Below, piece after piece: positions 1 to 7,701 of a stretch of 22,688 nucleotides of DNA. The notes under the pieces are model-generated. The model did no database searches. It was not told the DNA's origin and saw nothing but the letters and a program-made list of their open reading frames with translations. Position numbers and translations under genes: made by a program. Positions within the stretch are counted from its first letter, which is position 1. Every line of letters begins with the position of its first letter. This stretch comes from a virus. The stretch covers positions 1-22,688 of the IMG/VR virus record IMGVR_UViG_3300033143_006516; one strand, written 5' to 3'.

Positions 1-77
1 TCGCCCAACTCGCCGCCCCCTGGGACACCGACAACGGCATAGCGACGGATGTCAAGGCGGGAGTTGTTGCAGAGGGC
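1..77 (+). repeat. Direct repeat, copy 1 (tail adhesin genes)
   Basis: Bases 1-61 are identical to 1141-1201. After one mismatch, 63-77 match 1203-1217. Sequence downstream is much less similar although the proteins stay homologous. The left limit of this copy lies outside the window. Confidence 0.9.
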
Positions 78-500
78 GCAACGTTTACGCATGAGGCAGA
101 TTGCATTATTGAGTTTAAGGTGGATACCTTACCAAATCTGGATAGCATTAAAGTAGCGTTTCGGATACAAGACGCTACAAACTTTTGGGTTGTCGAAGCG
201 AATACTGTTGGGCATCTTACCTTGTGGGAATATTCTTCTGGGTTTGTGTTTCGCGCTAGTGTTGCTGGCGTCCTGTCAGGAGGTGAACGCATTGTGGTTA
301 TTTGCGACGACGAAACTATCACGGGATATTACGATAACACACAAGCATGGAGCTACAGCAGCGCCGCTAACTTCAAATCTGAAACAGATGGCGAACTGAA
401 TTCACTCGGCACAGGCGGCGTTGTTTCTGATATTCTGAGTTGGCCAAGGGTAATTTCCGGCAGCGCACTAACCGAACTAGAGAAATACACGCAACCATAG
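3..500 (+). CDS. LamG-like phage adhesin, 5' end outside window
   Basis: Reading frame 3 is open from the first base to a TAG at 498-500, so this is the C-terminal 165 residues of a longer protein. It aligns along its whole length with the C-terminal half of the next gene: shared AQLAAPWDTDNGIATD, then GERIV.ICDDETI, SAANFK.ET.GEL and W.R..SGSAL. These beta-strand-rich blocks look like a concanavalin/LamG-type jelly roll, a fold phages use on fibres to bind surface glycans. An internal ATG at 120 is in frame but cuts the domain, so it is probably not the start. The two genes are likely a tandem duplication. The fold is inferred from pattern; the precise ligand is unknown. Confidence 0.6.
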   Translation, partial: AQLAAPWDTDNGIATDVKAGVVAEGATFTHEADCIIEFKVDTLPNLDSIKVAFRIQDATNFWVVEANTVGHLTLWEYSSGFVFRASVAGVLSGGERIVVICDDETITGYYDNTQAWSYSSAANFKSETDGELNSLGTGGVVSDILSWPRVISGSALTELEKYTQP

Positions 501-509
501 GCATCAACT

Positions 510-1640
510 ATGATTAGAAGAGTTTTGGGTTATAGAACAAGAAGGGTTGGGCAAGTGTTGGAAGATTTGGTGGAGTTTCTTCTCCGCGACGAGTTCACCA
601 CGCCGGATGACGCGCCTATCACAAGTCCGAGGACGTGTGAGCCGGGGCCTGGGACGTTGACATCACAAGACACAGCCGACGTTATGGCTATCTCTGGTGG
701 GGAGATAGTTCCAAATGCAGCCACAACCGCAAACGCAGACCCAGCCATTTACGACTCGATAGCCAGGGCACGGGCTGCCGGACTTTCTCTGATTATAAGT
801 ATTAGAAACTACCTAGCACTTGGTATTTCAAATAACTGTATTAGATTTGGTTGGGATGTATCACCAACAACACATTTTGATTTGTACGGCGTTGCACTTA
901 ATGTCGGCTCCAGAGATCATCTCTGTATTGACGGTGGGTTAAAAGAGCAAATTGATACATATACCGACAATGTGTTCAAGGAGTATGCTGTAATTCAACG
1001 GGACAGCGGATTCTTTGTAGTTGCGCTTGCCAGTAACAAGTTGCTTTGGGTAGACGATTCGGATACAGCAACGCCCGTTTATGCGGTTGCACAAGCAGTT
1101 AATCCTGGCCGTGCTCCGTTTGGCCTTGATTATTTCAAAGTCGCCCAACTCGCCGCCCCCTGGGACACCGACAACGGCATAGCGACGGATGTCAAGGCGG
1201 GGGTTGTTGCAGAGGGCACGACATTTACACATGAGGCTGATTGTCTGATTGATTTCGTCGTCACAACGTTGACTACCGGCGCGGCCCAGAAATTATATTT
1301 CCGCACACAGGATTCTAGCAACGGTTGGGAGTTGTGGATTGAAAATAGTGGGCAAATTAAACTTTATGAGCAGGTCGCTGGTGGAAGGACAGCGAGGGGA
1401 AGTAAACTTGGAGCGGTTGTTGATGGCGAGCGTATTGTAATTATTTGTGATGATGAAACCATCTCTGTTTATGACAATAACGTATTATCATTTAGCTACG
1501 CCAGTGCAGCAAACTTCAAAACGGAAACCAGCGGTGAGCTTGAACAGGCTGGTCCAGACGGGTTAGTCTCCGACCTCATCACCTGGCCTCGCACCCTCAG
1601 CGGCAGCGCATTAACAGCATTAGAAGATTACACAACTTAG
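510..1640 (+). CDS. Two-domain LamG-like phage tail adhesin
   Basis: A 376-residue protein that starts at an ATG 9 nt after the previous stop, with no strong Shine-Dalgarno, which hints at translational coupling. Residues about 1-25 are basic and look like a linker. Residues about 28-210 and 212-375 look like two related beta-rich units; the second matches the upstream gene closely (GERIVIICDDETISVYDN, SYASAANFKTETSGEL). There is no catalytic signature, signal peptide or membrane segment. Position at the head of a fibre gene run suggests a virion surface carbohydrate-binding protein. It could instead be a decoration protein. The domain call rests on motif pattern, not on a database match. Confidence 0.6.
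   Translation: MIRRVLGYRTRRVGQVLEDLVEFLLRDEFTTPDDAPITSPRTCEPGPGTLTSQDTADVMAISGGEIVPNAATTANADPAIYDSIARARAAGLSLIISIRNYLALGISNNCIRFGWDVSPTTHFDLYGVALNVGSRDHLCIDGGLKEQIDTYTDNVFKEYAVIQRDSGFFVVALASNKLLWVDDSDTATPVYAVAQAVNPGRAPFGLDYFKVAQLAAPWDTDNGIATDVKAGVVAEGTTFTHEADCLIDFVVTTLTTGAAQKLYFRTQDSSNGWELWIENSGQIKLYEQVAGGRTARGSKLGAVVDGERIVIICDDETISVYDNNVLSFSYASAANFKTETSGELEQAGPDGLVSDLITWPRTLSGSALTALEDYTT
1141..1217 (+). repeat. Direct repeat, copy 2 (tail adhesin genes)
   Basis: Second copy of the 77-bp repeat at 1-77 with a single mismatch (position 1202). It codes for the entry into the second LamG-like unit. Identity this sharp inside otherwise diverged paralogues points to recent gene conversion or recombination. 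Confidence 0.9.
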
Positions 1641-1649
1641 GAGAATATT

Positions 1650-2273
1650 ATGGCAAAAGCAGCTTGGCTCTTCGCAAAGAATGACAACGGCACACCGAAA
1701 CTGCCACTAGGCGTAACGGGCGGTTTCGTCAACTCATTACAAGTTCACACCATCACCGGCGGGCCTGTGGGCTTCGAGCATACGCACCTGCTGGTCGGTG
1801 GGCTTGCATTACGCAGCCTTGACAGGAAAGGCGAGGCTGACGAGCATCACACGCACCTTGTTGCCTGGTATCATGACGTATACCATCAGGTAACAGAAAA
1901 CGCGACAAGTCACCAGCATGTTTTAACGCTTGACGCGAACGGCGTATTATCACCTGATTGGTTCCTGATATTCTGGAAGGGCGACGACTCCGACGCGGCG
2001 CTGATTCAGGCTGATACTGAATGTATCGTGGCATGTCAGGCGGTAGGCGAATATGTCGAGGTTGATGATGGTGTGCTTGAAGAGCAGTTCAATGACCTGG
2101 ACGAAACGCTGTGGACACCTGCCGAAAGGACGCTGTGGGAGACACGAATGGGTAACGTGCTGGCGATTGACTTACCGACTGTGATTAACGCGGGCGATAA
2201 ACTGGTAGCATATTTCTGTGGTGCATTAGTTGGCAGGCCGAATCAGCGGGAGAGATGGCTGCGGGGGAATTAG
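1650..2273 (+). CDS. His-rich phage structural protein, unknown
   Basis: A 207-residue protein with a clear TAGGAGA Shine-Dalgarno 9 nt after the previous stop. I do not recognise a family. It carries three HxH motifs, H44-T-H46, H67-T-H69 and H88-Q-H90, spaced 21-23 residues apart. HxH motifs coordinate iron or other metals in some trimeric phage fibres and spikes, so a metal-binding fibre segment is possible. The C-terminal half (VEVDDGVLEEQFNDLDETLW to the end) is a mixed region with an ALVGRPNQRERW tail. It is co-directional with the adhesins and fibre, so it is probably a virion or fibre-assembly protein. Function is inferred from position only. Confidence 0.55.
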   Translation: MAKAAWLFAKNDNGTPKLPLGVTGGFVNSLQVHTITGGPVGFEHTHLLVGGLALRSLDRKGEADEHHTHLVAWYHDVYHQVTENATSHQHVLTLDANGVLSPDWFLIFWKGDDSDAALIQADTECIVACQAVGEYVEVDDGVLEEQFNDLDETLWTPAERTLWETRMGNVLAIDLPTVINAGDKLVAYFCGALVGRPNQRERWLRGN

Positions 2274-2363
2274 GTATGCTTGTAGGGTTTCATAAATAAT
2301 ATCTCATGGCAGGTGGCTAAAGGTCTGCGAGTTAGGATAAAAGAAAACGAATAGGAGAGATAT

Positions 2364-4436
2364 ATGATCAGCAAGCAAGGAAAAGCCTTAGTCTTTTACG
2401 CCTTCTTTACAAAAGATGGAGTTGGGGTTTCGGCATTAACAGTAACGGCCGACATATTCAGAGCGGGAAGCAAGATAGTAACTGCCGCTGCTTGTATAGA
2501 AATAAGCGATGGTCTATATCAATATACGCTTGTTGACACATCAAACAATTCTCCAGGGGAATACATCGGTTTATTTAAGTGTTCAGGCGATGTAGATAAT
2601 GCACAACTGCCAGCTGCCTGGACAGTTGGAGCGATAGAGGATTCTGTTGATCTGACTTGGGATGAACAAATCTCAGAACATACAGAGTCAGGCTCCTTTG
2701 GAGAGAAAGTTCAGCTATCTACAGGATCTAGTGGCGCGGCTGTAAATACAGTTGCCGCAGGATATGTTTTAACTACGGGTGTTGAGTCTAACGGTGACTA
2801 TGAAGATACTAGAGCATTAGATAGTGTGGAACATCAGCATACACCTACCGGGGATGCGCTAGAACTTTATTATCAATTTGAAATTGGGGGAGATGGCATC
2901 CCCACTGGTGTAAGTATCAACGGTAGAATAAATGGCTCTAATGATAGCCTGGATGGTGTCTACGCTTACAATTGGGTAACATCCGGTTGGGACAGAGTTG
3001 GCGCATATGAAGGCACAAATGCAACAGAAAACAAAGAGGATACATTTAATCTACTTGTTGCCCATGTCGGATCTGGAACAGACTTAGGTTTAGTCCGTAT
3101 ACGCTTTTATTCATCTGGCGGCCTATCCTCTGCTACCCTCAGCATTGACAGAATATCTGTTAGCTATGCAATAGTTAGCAGGTCCGTTGGATATGACGGT
3201 GGAGCCGTTTGGATTGACACGAATGGAAGCAATGAAGGTGTTGAGGCTTATGTAGACGGGACTGCTGATAATCCCGTATCAACCTGGGCTGCCGCATTGA
3301 CAATTGCTAGTGATATGGGGCTGTCTAGTTTTAGAATTATTGGCGGATCATCCATCACGCTAACAGCCAGTTCAGATTATTATGCAATTATCGGCGCAGA
3401 GTACAATCTAGCTCTTGGTGGACAATCAATTGCTGGTGCATACATCGAAGGAGCAACCGTAACAGGCATAGGTTCCGGTAACAATGCACGATTTGTTGAT
3501 TGTAAAATTGGCGATTCGTCACTTGTTTCGTGCGGTATGAAACATTGTGCAATTACTGCCAACATCACATTATTATCAGCTGGAACATATTTATTTAATG
3601 GCTGTTTTTCCGGTGTTGCAGGAACAGGTTCACCATCAATAGATTTCGGTGCTGCTATTGGTGACACCAATTTAAATATGCGTCATTATTCTGGCGGTAT
3701 AGAAATCAAAAACATGGGTGGTGCCGGCACAGATAATATGAGCCTAGAAGGACATGGACAATTAAAAATTAATGTAAGTTGTGTCGGAGGAACTGTTGCG
3801 TTACGTGGGCACTTCCATGTAACAGATAGTGCAGCAGGTGCAGTTTCTATTGTCGATGAGGCAAACTTTGACAAACCCATATTGATCCCAGAACAAACTG
3901 CGGATATTGGGGCATTAGAGACAGGAGATCCAAGACTCGACAATCTTAATGCAACTGTTTCCAGTCGTGCAACACAGGTAAGTGTAGATGCTCTGCCGGC
4001 AGACGGTTTATCTGAAACAGATCCAAGACTCGACAATCTGGATGCTACCATTTCCAGCCGTGCTACGGTAGATGAAGTCTGGGAAGATAACAACCTGGCC
4101 CGGACAACGCCAGATAGCGCCGGCAGAGTTTTGAAAGATACAGGAAGCGGCGTAGTAGCGATTTTAGATTGGTTGCAAAATTCTGGTATAAGCATCGATC
4201 CTGACGATAAGCAAGATATAGCAGATCTTGTACTTGGAACAGCGGTAGCAACAGTTGAAGATACGGCCGACGCATTAAGCGTCGCTGCTATTATTCTTGG
4301 CATGTATCGAGCAACAATAGATCCAATATCCGGCAAACTTATTATCCGCAAGTCAGACGGATTGCAATTATTCACCGAACACAATGTTGTTACAACCGTT
4401 GATGCCGAACCAATAACGTCAGTAGGGCTGACATAG
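2364..4436 (+). CDS. Phage tail fibre with beta-helix and DPRLDNL repeats
   Basis: A 690-residue protein preceded by TAGGAGAGATAT. Residues about 1-90 form an Ig/jelly-roll-like N-terminal domain (GKALVFYAFF, GLYQYTLVDTSNNSPGEYIGLFK) of the type seen at the baseplate-attached end of many fibres. Residues about 95-270 are beta-rich. Residues about 275-490 start with GGAVWIDTNGSNEGVEAYVDGT.DNPVSTWAAAL and continue as short repeating strands typical of a right-handed beta-helix. Two copies of DPRLDNLxATxSSRAT follow near residues 521 and 553; this trimeric coiled-coil-like motif is common in phage tail proteins. The DNA of these copies shares a 20-bp exact match (from about 3929 and 4020). Receptor binding is the likely role. 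Confidence 0.75.
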   Translation: MISKQGKALVFYAFFTKDGVGVSALTVTADIFRAGSKIVTAAACIEISDGLYQYTLVDTSNNSPGEYIGLFKCSGDVDNAQLPAAWTVGAIEDSVDLTWDEQISEHTESGSFGEKVQLSTGSSGAAVNTVAAGYVLTTGVESNGDYEDTRALDSVEHQHTPTGDALELYYQFEIGGDGIPTGVSINGRINGSNDSLDGVYAYNWVTSGWDRVGAYEGTNATENKEDTFNLLVAHVGSGTDLGLVRIRFYSSGGLSSATLSIDRISVSYAIVSRSVGYDGGAVWIDTNGSNEGVEAYVDGTADNPVSTWAAALTIASDMGLSSFRIIGGSSITLTASSDYYAIIGAEYNLALGGQSIAGAYIEGATVTGIGSGNNARFVDCKIGDSSLVSCGMKHCAITANITLLSAGTYLFNGCFSGVAGTGSPSIDFGAAIGDTNLNMRHYSGGIEIKNMGGAGTDNMSLEGHGQLKINVSCVGGTVALRGHFHVTDSAAGAVSIVDEANFDKPILIPEQTADIGALETGDPRLDNLNATVSSRATQVSVDALPADGLSETDPRLDNLDATISSRATVDEVWEDNNLARTTPDSAGRVLKDTGSGVVAILDWLQNSGISIDPDDKQDIADLVLGTAVATVEDTADALSVAAIILGMYRATIDPISGKLIIRKSDGLQLFTEHNVVTTVDAEPITSVGLT

Positions 4437-4446
4437 GAGGTTTATC

Positions 4447-4602
4447 ATGGCAGCTATTCGTTCATTGTGGCGCTGGCACGTATGGCGCCTTTCGTTGACT
4501 GATGCAATCCCTAAATGGGACACAGCCTGTATATGGGACATTCCAGAAGAAGATAACATATACGATGTTCCCGGATGTCTTACAACGAGGAGGCCATGCT
4601 AA
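4447..4602 (+). CDS. Small unknown protein in fibre operon
   Basis: A 51-residue ORF beginning MAAIRSLWRWHVWRL, with an ideal AGGAGG Shine-Dalgarno at 4436-4441 straddling the stop of the fibre gene. Its TAA (4600-4602) overlaps the next ATG (4602) as TAATG, the usual arrangement for translational coupling. The N-terminus is Trp-rich and amphipathic; the middle is acidic (IWDIPEEDNIYD). No family recognised. It may be a genuine small phage protein or a leader whose translation feeds the downstream gene. Support comes from signals, not homology. Confidence 0.45.
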   Translation: MAAIRSLWRWHVWRLSLTDAIPKWDTACIWDIPEEDNIYDVPGCLTTRRPC

Positions 4603-4874
4603 TGTTTATTACAAGCAGCCCGCGAGAACGAAAGAGCGCAGGCTTCCGGTGGACAGAGTTCCTCAATGGGGGAGCAATAACAAGTTGGGATTTCGAGCCG
4701 CTTCATGAAGAGTTACAAGAGATTGCAACTTCATTTGACGACGAAGATAACAAAACAATGATCATGTGGACAGGTGGAGTTCCTGGTACTCAATACACAA
4801 TAACCGGATGGATCTCGGTTGATGACGGCCGTAAAGAATACGAATCATTCACAGTATTAGTCATCCCTAATTAG
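4602..4874 (+). CDS. Phage fibre-tail adaptor, Ig-like
   Basis: A 90-residue protein. I place the start at ATG 4602 because AGGAGG (4588-4593) lies 8 nt upstream; ATGs at 4575 and 4596 are less well spaced. The pattern W..FLNGG.ITSWDFEP, then a short acidic stretch, then MIMWTGGVPGTQYTITGWIS.DDGRKEYESFTVLV, matches the layout I know for phage fibre-tail adaptor proteins (about 80-110 residues, single beta-sandwich with a conserved GG..GT.Y.... GR...SF..V core). Such proteins join fibres to the tail tip. It is the last gene before a strong terminator, consistent with the end of the tail operon. Confidence 0.55.
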   Translation: MFITSSPRERKSAGFRWTEFLNGGAITSWDFEPLHEELQEIATSFDDEDNKTMIMWTGGVPGTQYTITGWISVDDGRKEYESFTVLVIPN

Positions 4875-4893
4875 CAGTCTCCTTTACCCATAT

Positions 4894-4922
4894 AAAAAGC
4901 TGAGCGAATAGCTCAGCTTTTT
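4894..4922 (+). terminator. Intrinsic terminator, works in both directions
   Basis: AAAAAGCTGAGC (4894-4905), a 5-nt loop, and GCTCAGCTTTTT (4911-4922) form a 12-bp perfect stem with an A-run before and a T-run after. It lies 20 nt after the adaptor stop and between converging transcription units, so it can stop both the rightward tail operon and the leftward replication operon. Confidence 0.85.
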
Positions 4923-4936
4923 GTATTTCAAACGAA

Positions 4937-4968
4937 AGAGCCGGTACGCTTGTGCGTGTACCGGCTCT
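4937..4968 (-). terminator. Second terminator, for leftward transcripts
   Basis: An 11-bp perfect stem, AGAGCCGGTAC (4937-4947) with GTACCGGCTCT (4958-4968), loop of 10 nt. Read leftward, the stem is followed by TTTCGTTT, so it suits the minus-strand operon; read rightward, no T-run follows. Flanking AACGAA (4931-4936) and TTCGTT (4975-4980) can extend the pairing. Confidence 0.65.
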
Positions 4969-5340
4969 AACTGCTTCGTTACGTGCGTATTTGATACCAA
5001 TAAAACACGCTTCCCACTTCGTATGGGTACTCAAAAAACCCAATTGATTAAATAGCATCTCCCTTCTGCGACACACTCAACAGGTATTGGAATGTTAGTC
5101 TCACATAACATTTTATTAAAGTGATTTGTTTACTTGGTGTCCCAGGCTAAACAATTTTGATAAAACAAAGTCAACATCTGGAGCTTGTTAGCGTCATCAG
5201 ATGGACAGGAATAACATAAGAATAGCGTCGATAGATTCGCAAAACGCATTTAACTATCCTAAAGGAATTTCCAGTTTTGGTGATTGTGTACCTCGTGGTA
5301 GATGCCACTCAAGCGGCACATGGTTAATAAACCATCGACG
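4969..5340 (-). other. Gene-free stretch, likely 3' UTR of leftward operon, with possible structured RNA
   Basis: No convincing ORF here. The right part (5224-5342) is bounded by complementary 9-mers AGCGTCGAT (5224-5232) and ATCGACGCT (5334-5342). Within this 101-nt interval several short hairpins can form: TCC-TAAA-GGA near 5258, TACC-TCGT-GGTA near 5289, TGCC-8 nt-GGCA near 5303, and TGGTT-AATA-AACCA (5321-5334). That gives the outline of a multi-branched RNA closed by a long-range stem. The last base pairs overlap the stop codon of the leftward HTH gene. No known RNA family recognised. Confidence 0.35.
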
Positions 5341-5652
5341 CTAAAAGACTGCTTTATCTAACAGCATAGCAAGAAACTCGTTCCGTGTCATCTCACCTCG
5401 AAGGTAATCAAATCGTGCAAGATATTCCTCTGTGCAATTAATCGTCAATCTTACACGGCGCGGATGCTTAGGAATACCCCACAAACGACGTAAGCCAGGA
5501 GAGTTTCCTTTTTCATATATAACTCTAAAAATAGTTCCGCGATTCACGCCAGTTTCCTTTTCCATAGCCGCAATCGTCGAATACTGCCCTCTCTCTAGAA
5601 TCGCTCTCTTACGCAGTTTTTCGTTATTACGCTCATTGGTGCGCTCAGTCAT
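5341..5652 (-). CDS. Small HTH DNA-binding protein
   Basis: 103 residues when started at ATG 5652, which has AGGGAG 7 nt upstream. The frame stays open to an ATG at 5823 that overlaps the previous stop as ATGA, but that start has no Shine-Dalgarno and would add a low-complexity, Pro/Arg-rich 57 residues, so I prefer 5652. Residues about 22-45 (YSTIAAMEKETGVNRGTIFRVI) read as a helix-turn-helix with GVNRGTIFRVI as recognition helix; the C-terminus (RRVRLTINCTEEYLARFDYL) suggests a short beta strand plus helices. It is the last gene of the leftward operon. A transcription regulator is likely; the target is unknown. Confidence 0.6.
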   Translation of the reverse strand: MTERTNERNNEKLRKRAILERGQYSTIAAMEKETGVNRGTIFRVIYEKGNSPGLRRLWGIPKHPRRVRLTINCTEEYLARFDYLRGEMTRNEFLAMLLDKAVF

Positions 5653-5819
5653 CGTTCTACTCCCTACGCGCCAGGTTGCAGGTGCAACGGGGCGATCTGC
5701 ACTATCCGCAGGGCCGGATACTCGATAATCCATTGGATATTCACTCCTGGATACATTATCTGGATTTCCTTTTCGCCTGCCCGCGCGAGGATTGCTTTTC
5801 TCAGAAGTCAGTAGGGGGG

Positions 5820-6413
5820 TCATCTTGTAATGATCCTAACCCCTGCCGCACAACGCAATGCCGCACGGCCATCAGATGTGATTTTTCTGTCAGCAAGGTT
5901 CAAAACATTGAGCTTTACAAGCTCCTTTTGAAAAGCCGGAAACACACCTTTTGCTGTGATCGATTTAATAACACCGGCGGCTGCAACGTTCTCCCTATTC
6001 CAATGCCAGCCTGCATCTTTAAGAGAATTATAGATCGCCCTCCATTCCGCTTGCGAGTATTCATATCTGCCTATCTTAATCTGATTTTTATCACTTGTTT
6101 CAAGACGAACGGGAGTAGTTTTCTGTTCGCTTCTAAATTCAAGGATGTCATCCGCCTTTTTCTGTGGAGGCTTTTTTTTCTCGCCTTCCCGCATCATGCC
6201 ATTCATCCGTGAGTATCTGAAAGAATAAAGAACCACAACAAACGAAGAAACGGAAATTGAGGAGAGTAGCACAATCGCCCCCGCATCTGACAAATCAGTA
6301 ACACTAAAGGCATATGTCAGAGAAGAAACTACAAAGACAGCAAACCAAACAATCATGCTGCCCATTGTTCGGTTTGTCTCACTAATTAAATCAAGCTGCG
6401 TACGGGTTTTCAT
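5820..6413 (-). CDS. Two-TM membrane protein, unknown
   Basis: 197 residues from ATG 6413, chosen because GGTGAG lies 7 nt upstream; an in-frame GTG at 6443 would add 10 residues. Two hydrophobic segments lie near the N-terminus, residues about 20-37 (MIVWFAVFVVSSLTYAFSV) and 46-66 (AIVLLSSISVSSFVVVLYSF), followed by a basic stretch (REGEKKKPPQKK) that should stay in the cytoplasm. The remaining 110 residues look like a small alpha/beta, possibly winged-helix, domain (EWRAIYNSLKDAGWHWNRENVAAAGVI...). An inverted repeat ACCGGCG/CGCCGGT (6424-6430, 6443-6449) lies directly upstream and could fold in the leader. Function unknown. Confidence 0.6.
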   Translation of the reverse strand: MKTRTQLDLISETNRTMGSMIVWFAVFVVSSLTYAFSVTDLSDAGAIVLLSSISVSSFVVVLYSFRYSRMNGMMREGEKKKPPQKKADDILEFRSEQKTTPVRLETSDKNQIKIGRYEYSQAEWRAIYNSLKDAGWHWNRENVAAAGVIKSITAKGVFPAFQKELVKLNVLNLADRKITSDGRAALRCAAGVRIITR

Positions 6414-6452
6414 AACAAGTCTCACCGGCGAGATCTTTATCACGCCGGTTCT

Positions 6453-6713
6453 CTATTTCAGATACTTGTATCTTGACATATCTACTTGATATTCTTGAGC
6501 GATCTCATCAATTGCCAGTCTCAATTTGCTAATCCTGTGCAGGTCTTTTAACTTATCTCGCCGCAATGCTCGCCTTTCGTTAATCGACAACCCGGCTGTT
6601 GGAGAAGTATCATCATTCATTATCTCCCATGCTGCCCATAACGTAGCCATATTATAGGCCTCTTTAGAGTTAATATTCTCTGGTCTTTCAATTGTCACAG
6701 TAGCATCACACAT
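6453..6713 (-). CDS. Small unknown operon protein
   Basis: 86 residues, ATG at 6713 with AAAGGGA about 7 nt upstream, overlapping the end of the upstream gene by 8 nt. Mostly helical by composition, with a basic middle (NERRALRRDKLKDLHRISKLRL) and an acidic C-terminal helix. No Cys, no membrane segment, no motif I recognise. Tight overlap argues that it is a real gene of the leftward operon, perhaps made in balance with the upstream DUF6166-like protein. Confidence 0.55.
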   Translation of the reverse strand: MCDATVTIERPENINSKEAYNMATLWAAWEIMNDDTSPTAGLSINERRALRRDKLKDLHRISKLRLAIDEIAQEYQVDMSRYKYLK

Positions 6714-7434
6714 TAATAGATCCCTTTTTTATCAGCCATTCCCCAGGATTAGAAAACAGATTAAAGATCGTTTCCCTAATATACTTTGCCAGTTCGCCAG
6801 ATTTTTTTCCATCGCTCGAATCATTAATGATAAAAGAGCCGCCGTAATATTCCATCGAATAAGGTGCAGTTACGACATCTATCTCAGGATCAACCTCCAG
6901 GGCCATCTCTTCTACACGAGCAAGAAACGCATACCGGCTCAATCTTGTATCAGAATTAGGATGCCCTTTAATAAAATCATCAAAATATTCTTTCGGGTAA
7001 GCAATAACCAATCTACGCTCAGGGATAACAGGATTTGGAAGCAGGGCATCAAGAGAAACTGACAGCCAGTTACGAATTTCAGACCAGGATATAACGCCCC
7101 CGTTCTTGGGAACATCCTCAAGGAATAGTCTTTTAAATGACTGATGCAGATCCCAGGCTTCGGCGCTGCATGTACCAGAATATACCTTTACAGATTCTCC
7201 CTTAGCCAAACCAAGAAACCTTACCACATACTCAAGGATATTGAGTGCCATATCGGCAGGCCCGCTACCACCATAGCCCCAGGAAAATCCAGTCGGGGAG
7301 TGATGGATAACAGCTACAGGAACATTTGTAAAATACGTACCATCTGCAACCCGCACCATGACAACACCATATTCATGAATAGGCAGACCGCTTATAAAAT
7401 ATTGGTTTATTTCTTTATCTTCTATTTTTTCCAT
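6706..7434 (-). CDS. DUF6166-like domain protein
   Basis: 242 residues with AAGGGG 5 nt before ATG 7434. Residues about 50-70 contain FSWGYGGSGPADMALNIL, which I recognise as the hallmark of DUF6166-type proteins that occur in mobile elements and phages; their function is not established. The rest (about 90-242) is less conserved: a Trp/Ser-rich middle, an ERRLVIAYPKEYFDDF strand-helix and a GGSFIINDSSDGKKSGELAKYI segment. Total length exceeds the bare domain, so a second domain may be fused. A good promoter-like sequence (7469-7497) lies just upstream, so the last four or five genes can be expressed separately from the replication genes. Confidence 0.6.
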   Translation of the reverse strand: MEKIEDKEINQYFISGLPIHEYGVVMVRVADGTYFTNVPVAVIHHSPTGFSWGYGGSGPADMALNILEYVVRFLGLAKGESVKVYSGTCSAEAWDLHQSFKRLFLEDVPKNGGVISWSEIRNWLSVSLDALLPNPVIPERRLVIAYPKEYFDDFIKGHPNSDTRLSRYAFLARVEEMALEVDPEIDVVTAPYSMEYYGGSFIINDSSDGKKSGELAKYIRETIFNLFSNPGEWLIKKGSINV

Positions 7435-7468
7435 TTAATCCCCTTTTGTAACGCTCAATTACGTACTG

Positions 7469-7497
7469 AGTATAGTCCCAACAGGAAATAAAAGCAA
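7469..7497 (-). promoter_or_regulatory. Sigma70-like promoter inside leftward operon
   Basis: On the minus strand, TTGCTT (7497-7492) and TATACT (7474-7469) are separated by exactly 17 nt. Predicted start is about 7462, giving a 28-nt leader before ATG 7434. It fits the 66-nt gap, the largest between genes in this operon. Confidence 0.5.
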
Positions 7498-7500
7498 GGA

Positions 7501-7701
7501 TTATCTGCCTGCCTTTCGTCCCTTTCCACCCTTCCGATAGCGTATCTTACGTTTGCCGCTTGACGACTTGCGAATAGCCCGTTCACGGTAATTCCAGTAA
7601 TGTGACACGGACCCGTCCTTTTTCTTATACTTTCGTCTTTCGATCCGCCATTTCCCTTTACCACGGCCGTGCTTTGTTCCTCGTTTAAGTTTTTTAGCCA
7701 T
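7501..7701 (-). CDS. Small, very basic protein
   Basis: 66 residues from ATG 7701 (AGGGAG 7 nt upstream); an ATG at 7707 sits too close to that site. It overlaps the preceding gene by 8 nt. Almost half the residues are Lys or Arg (MAKKLKRGTKHGRGKGKW, then GKRKIRYRKGGKGRKAGR at the end), with an aromatic centre (SVSHYWNYRERA). This composition suggests binding to DNA or RNA, such as a nucleoid-like or packaging-associated role, but there is no recognisable fold. It is placed between the methylase and the DUF6166 gene. Confidence 0.55.
   Translation of the reverse strand: MAKKLKRGTKHGRGKGKWRIERRKYKKKDGSVSHYWNYRERAIRKSSSGKRKIRYRKGGKGRKAGR

Noticed and set aside
1-1217. Diversity-generating retroelement template and variable repeat
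   Set aside because: No reverse transcriptase gene is in the window and differences between copies are not limited to adenine positions.
3686-4384. Long minus-strand ORF (232 residues) opposite the tail fibre
   Set aside because: It is antisense to a well-supported fibre gene, is Ser/Leu/Pro-rich without motifs, and lacks its own signals.
4867-5076. Minus-strand ORF of 69 residues over the terminators
   Set aside because: It covers two strong hairpins and has no ribosome site or recognisable composition.
5653-5823. N-terminal extension of the leftward HTH gene from ATG 5823
   Set aside because: The ATGA overlap is tempting, but there is no Shine-Dalgarno, the added residues are low complexity, and ATG 5652 has a good AGGGAG site.
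5676-6212. Plus-strand ORF of 178 residues
   Set aside because: It lies antisense to two leftward genes that have ribosome sites and overlapping stops, and its protein shows no domain pattern.
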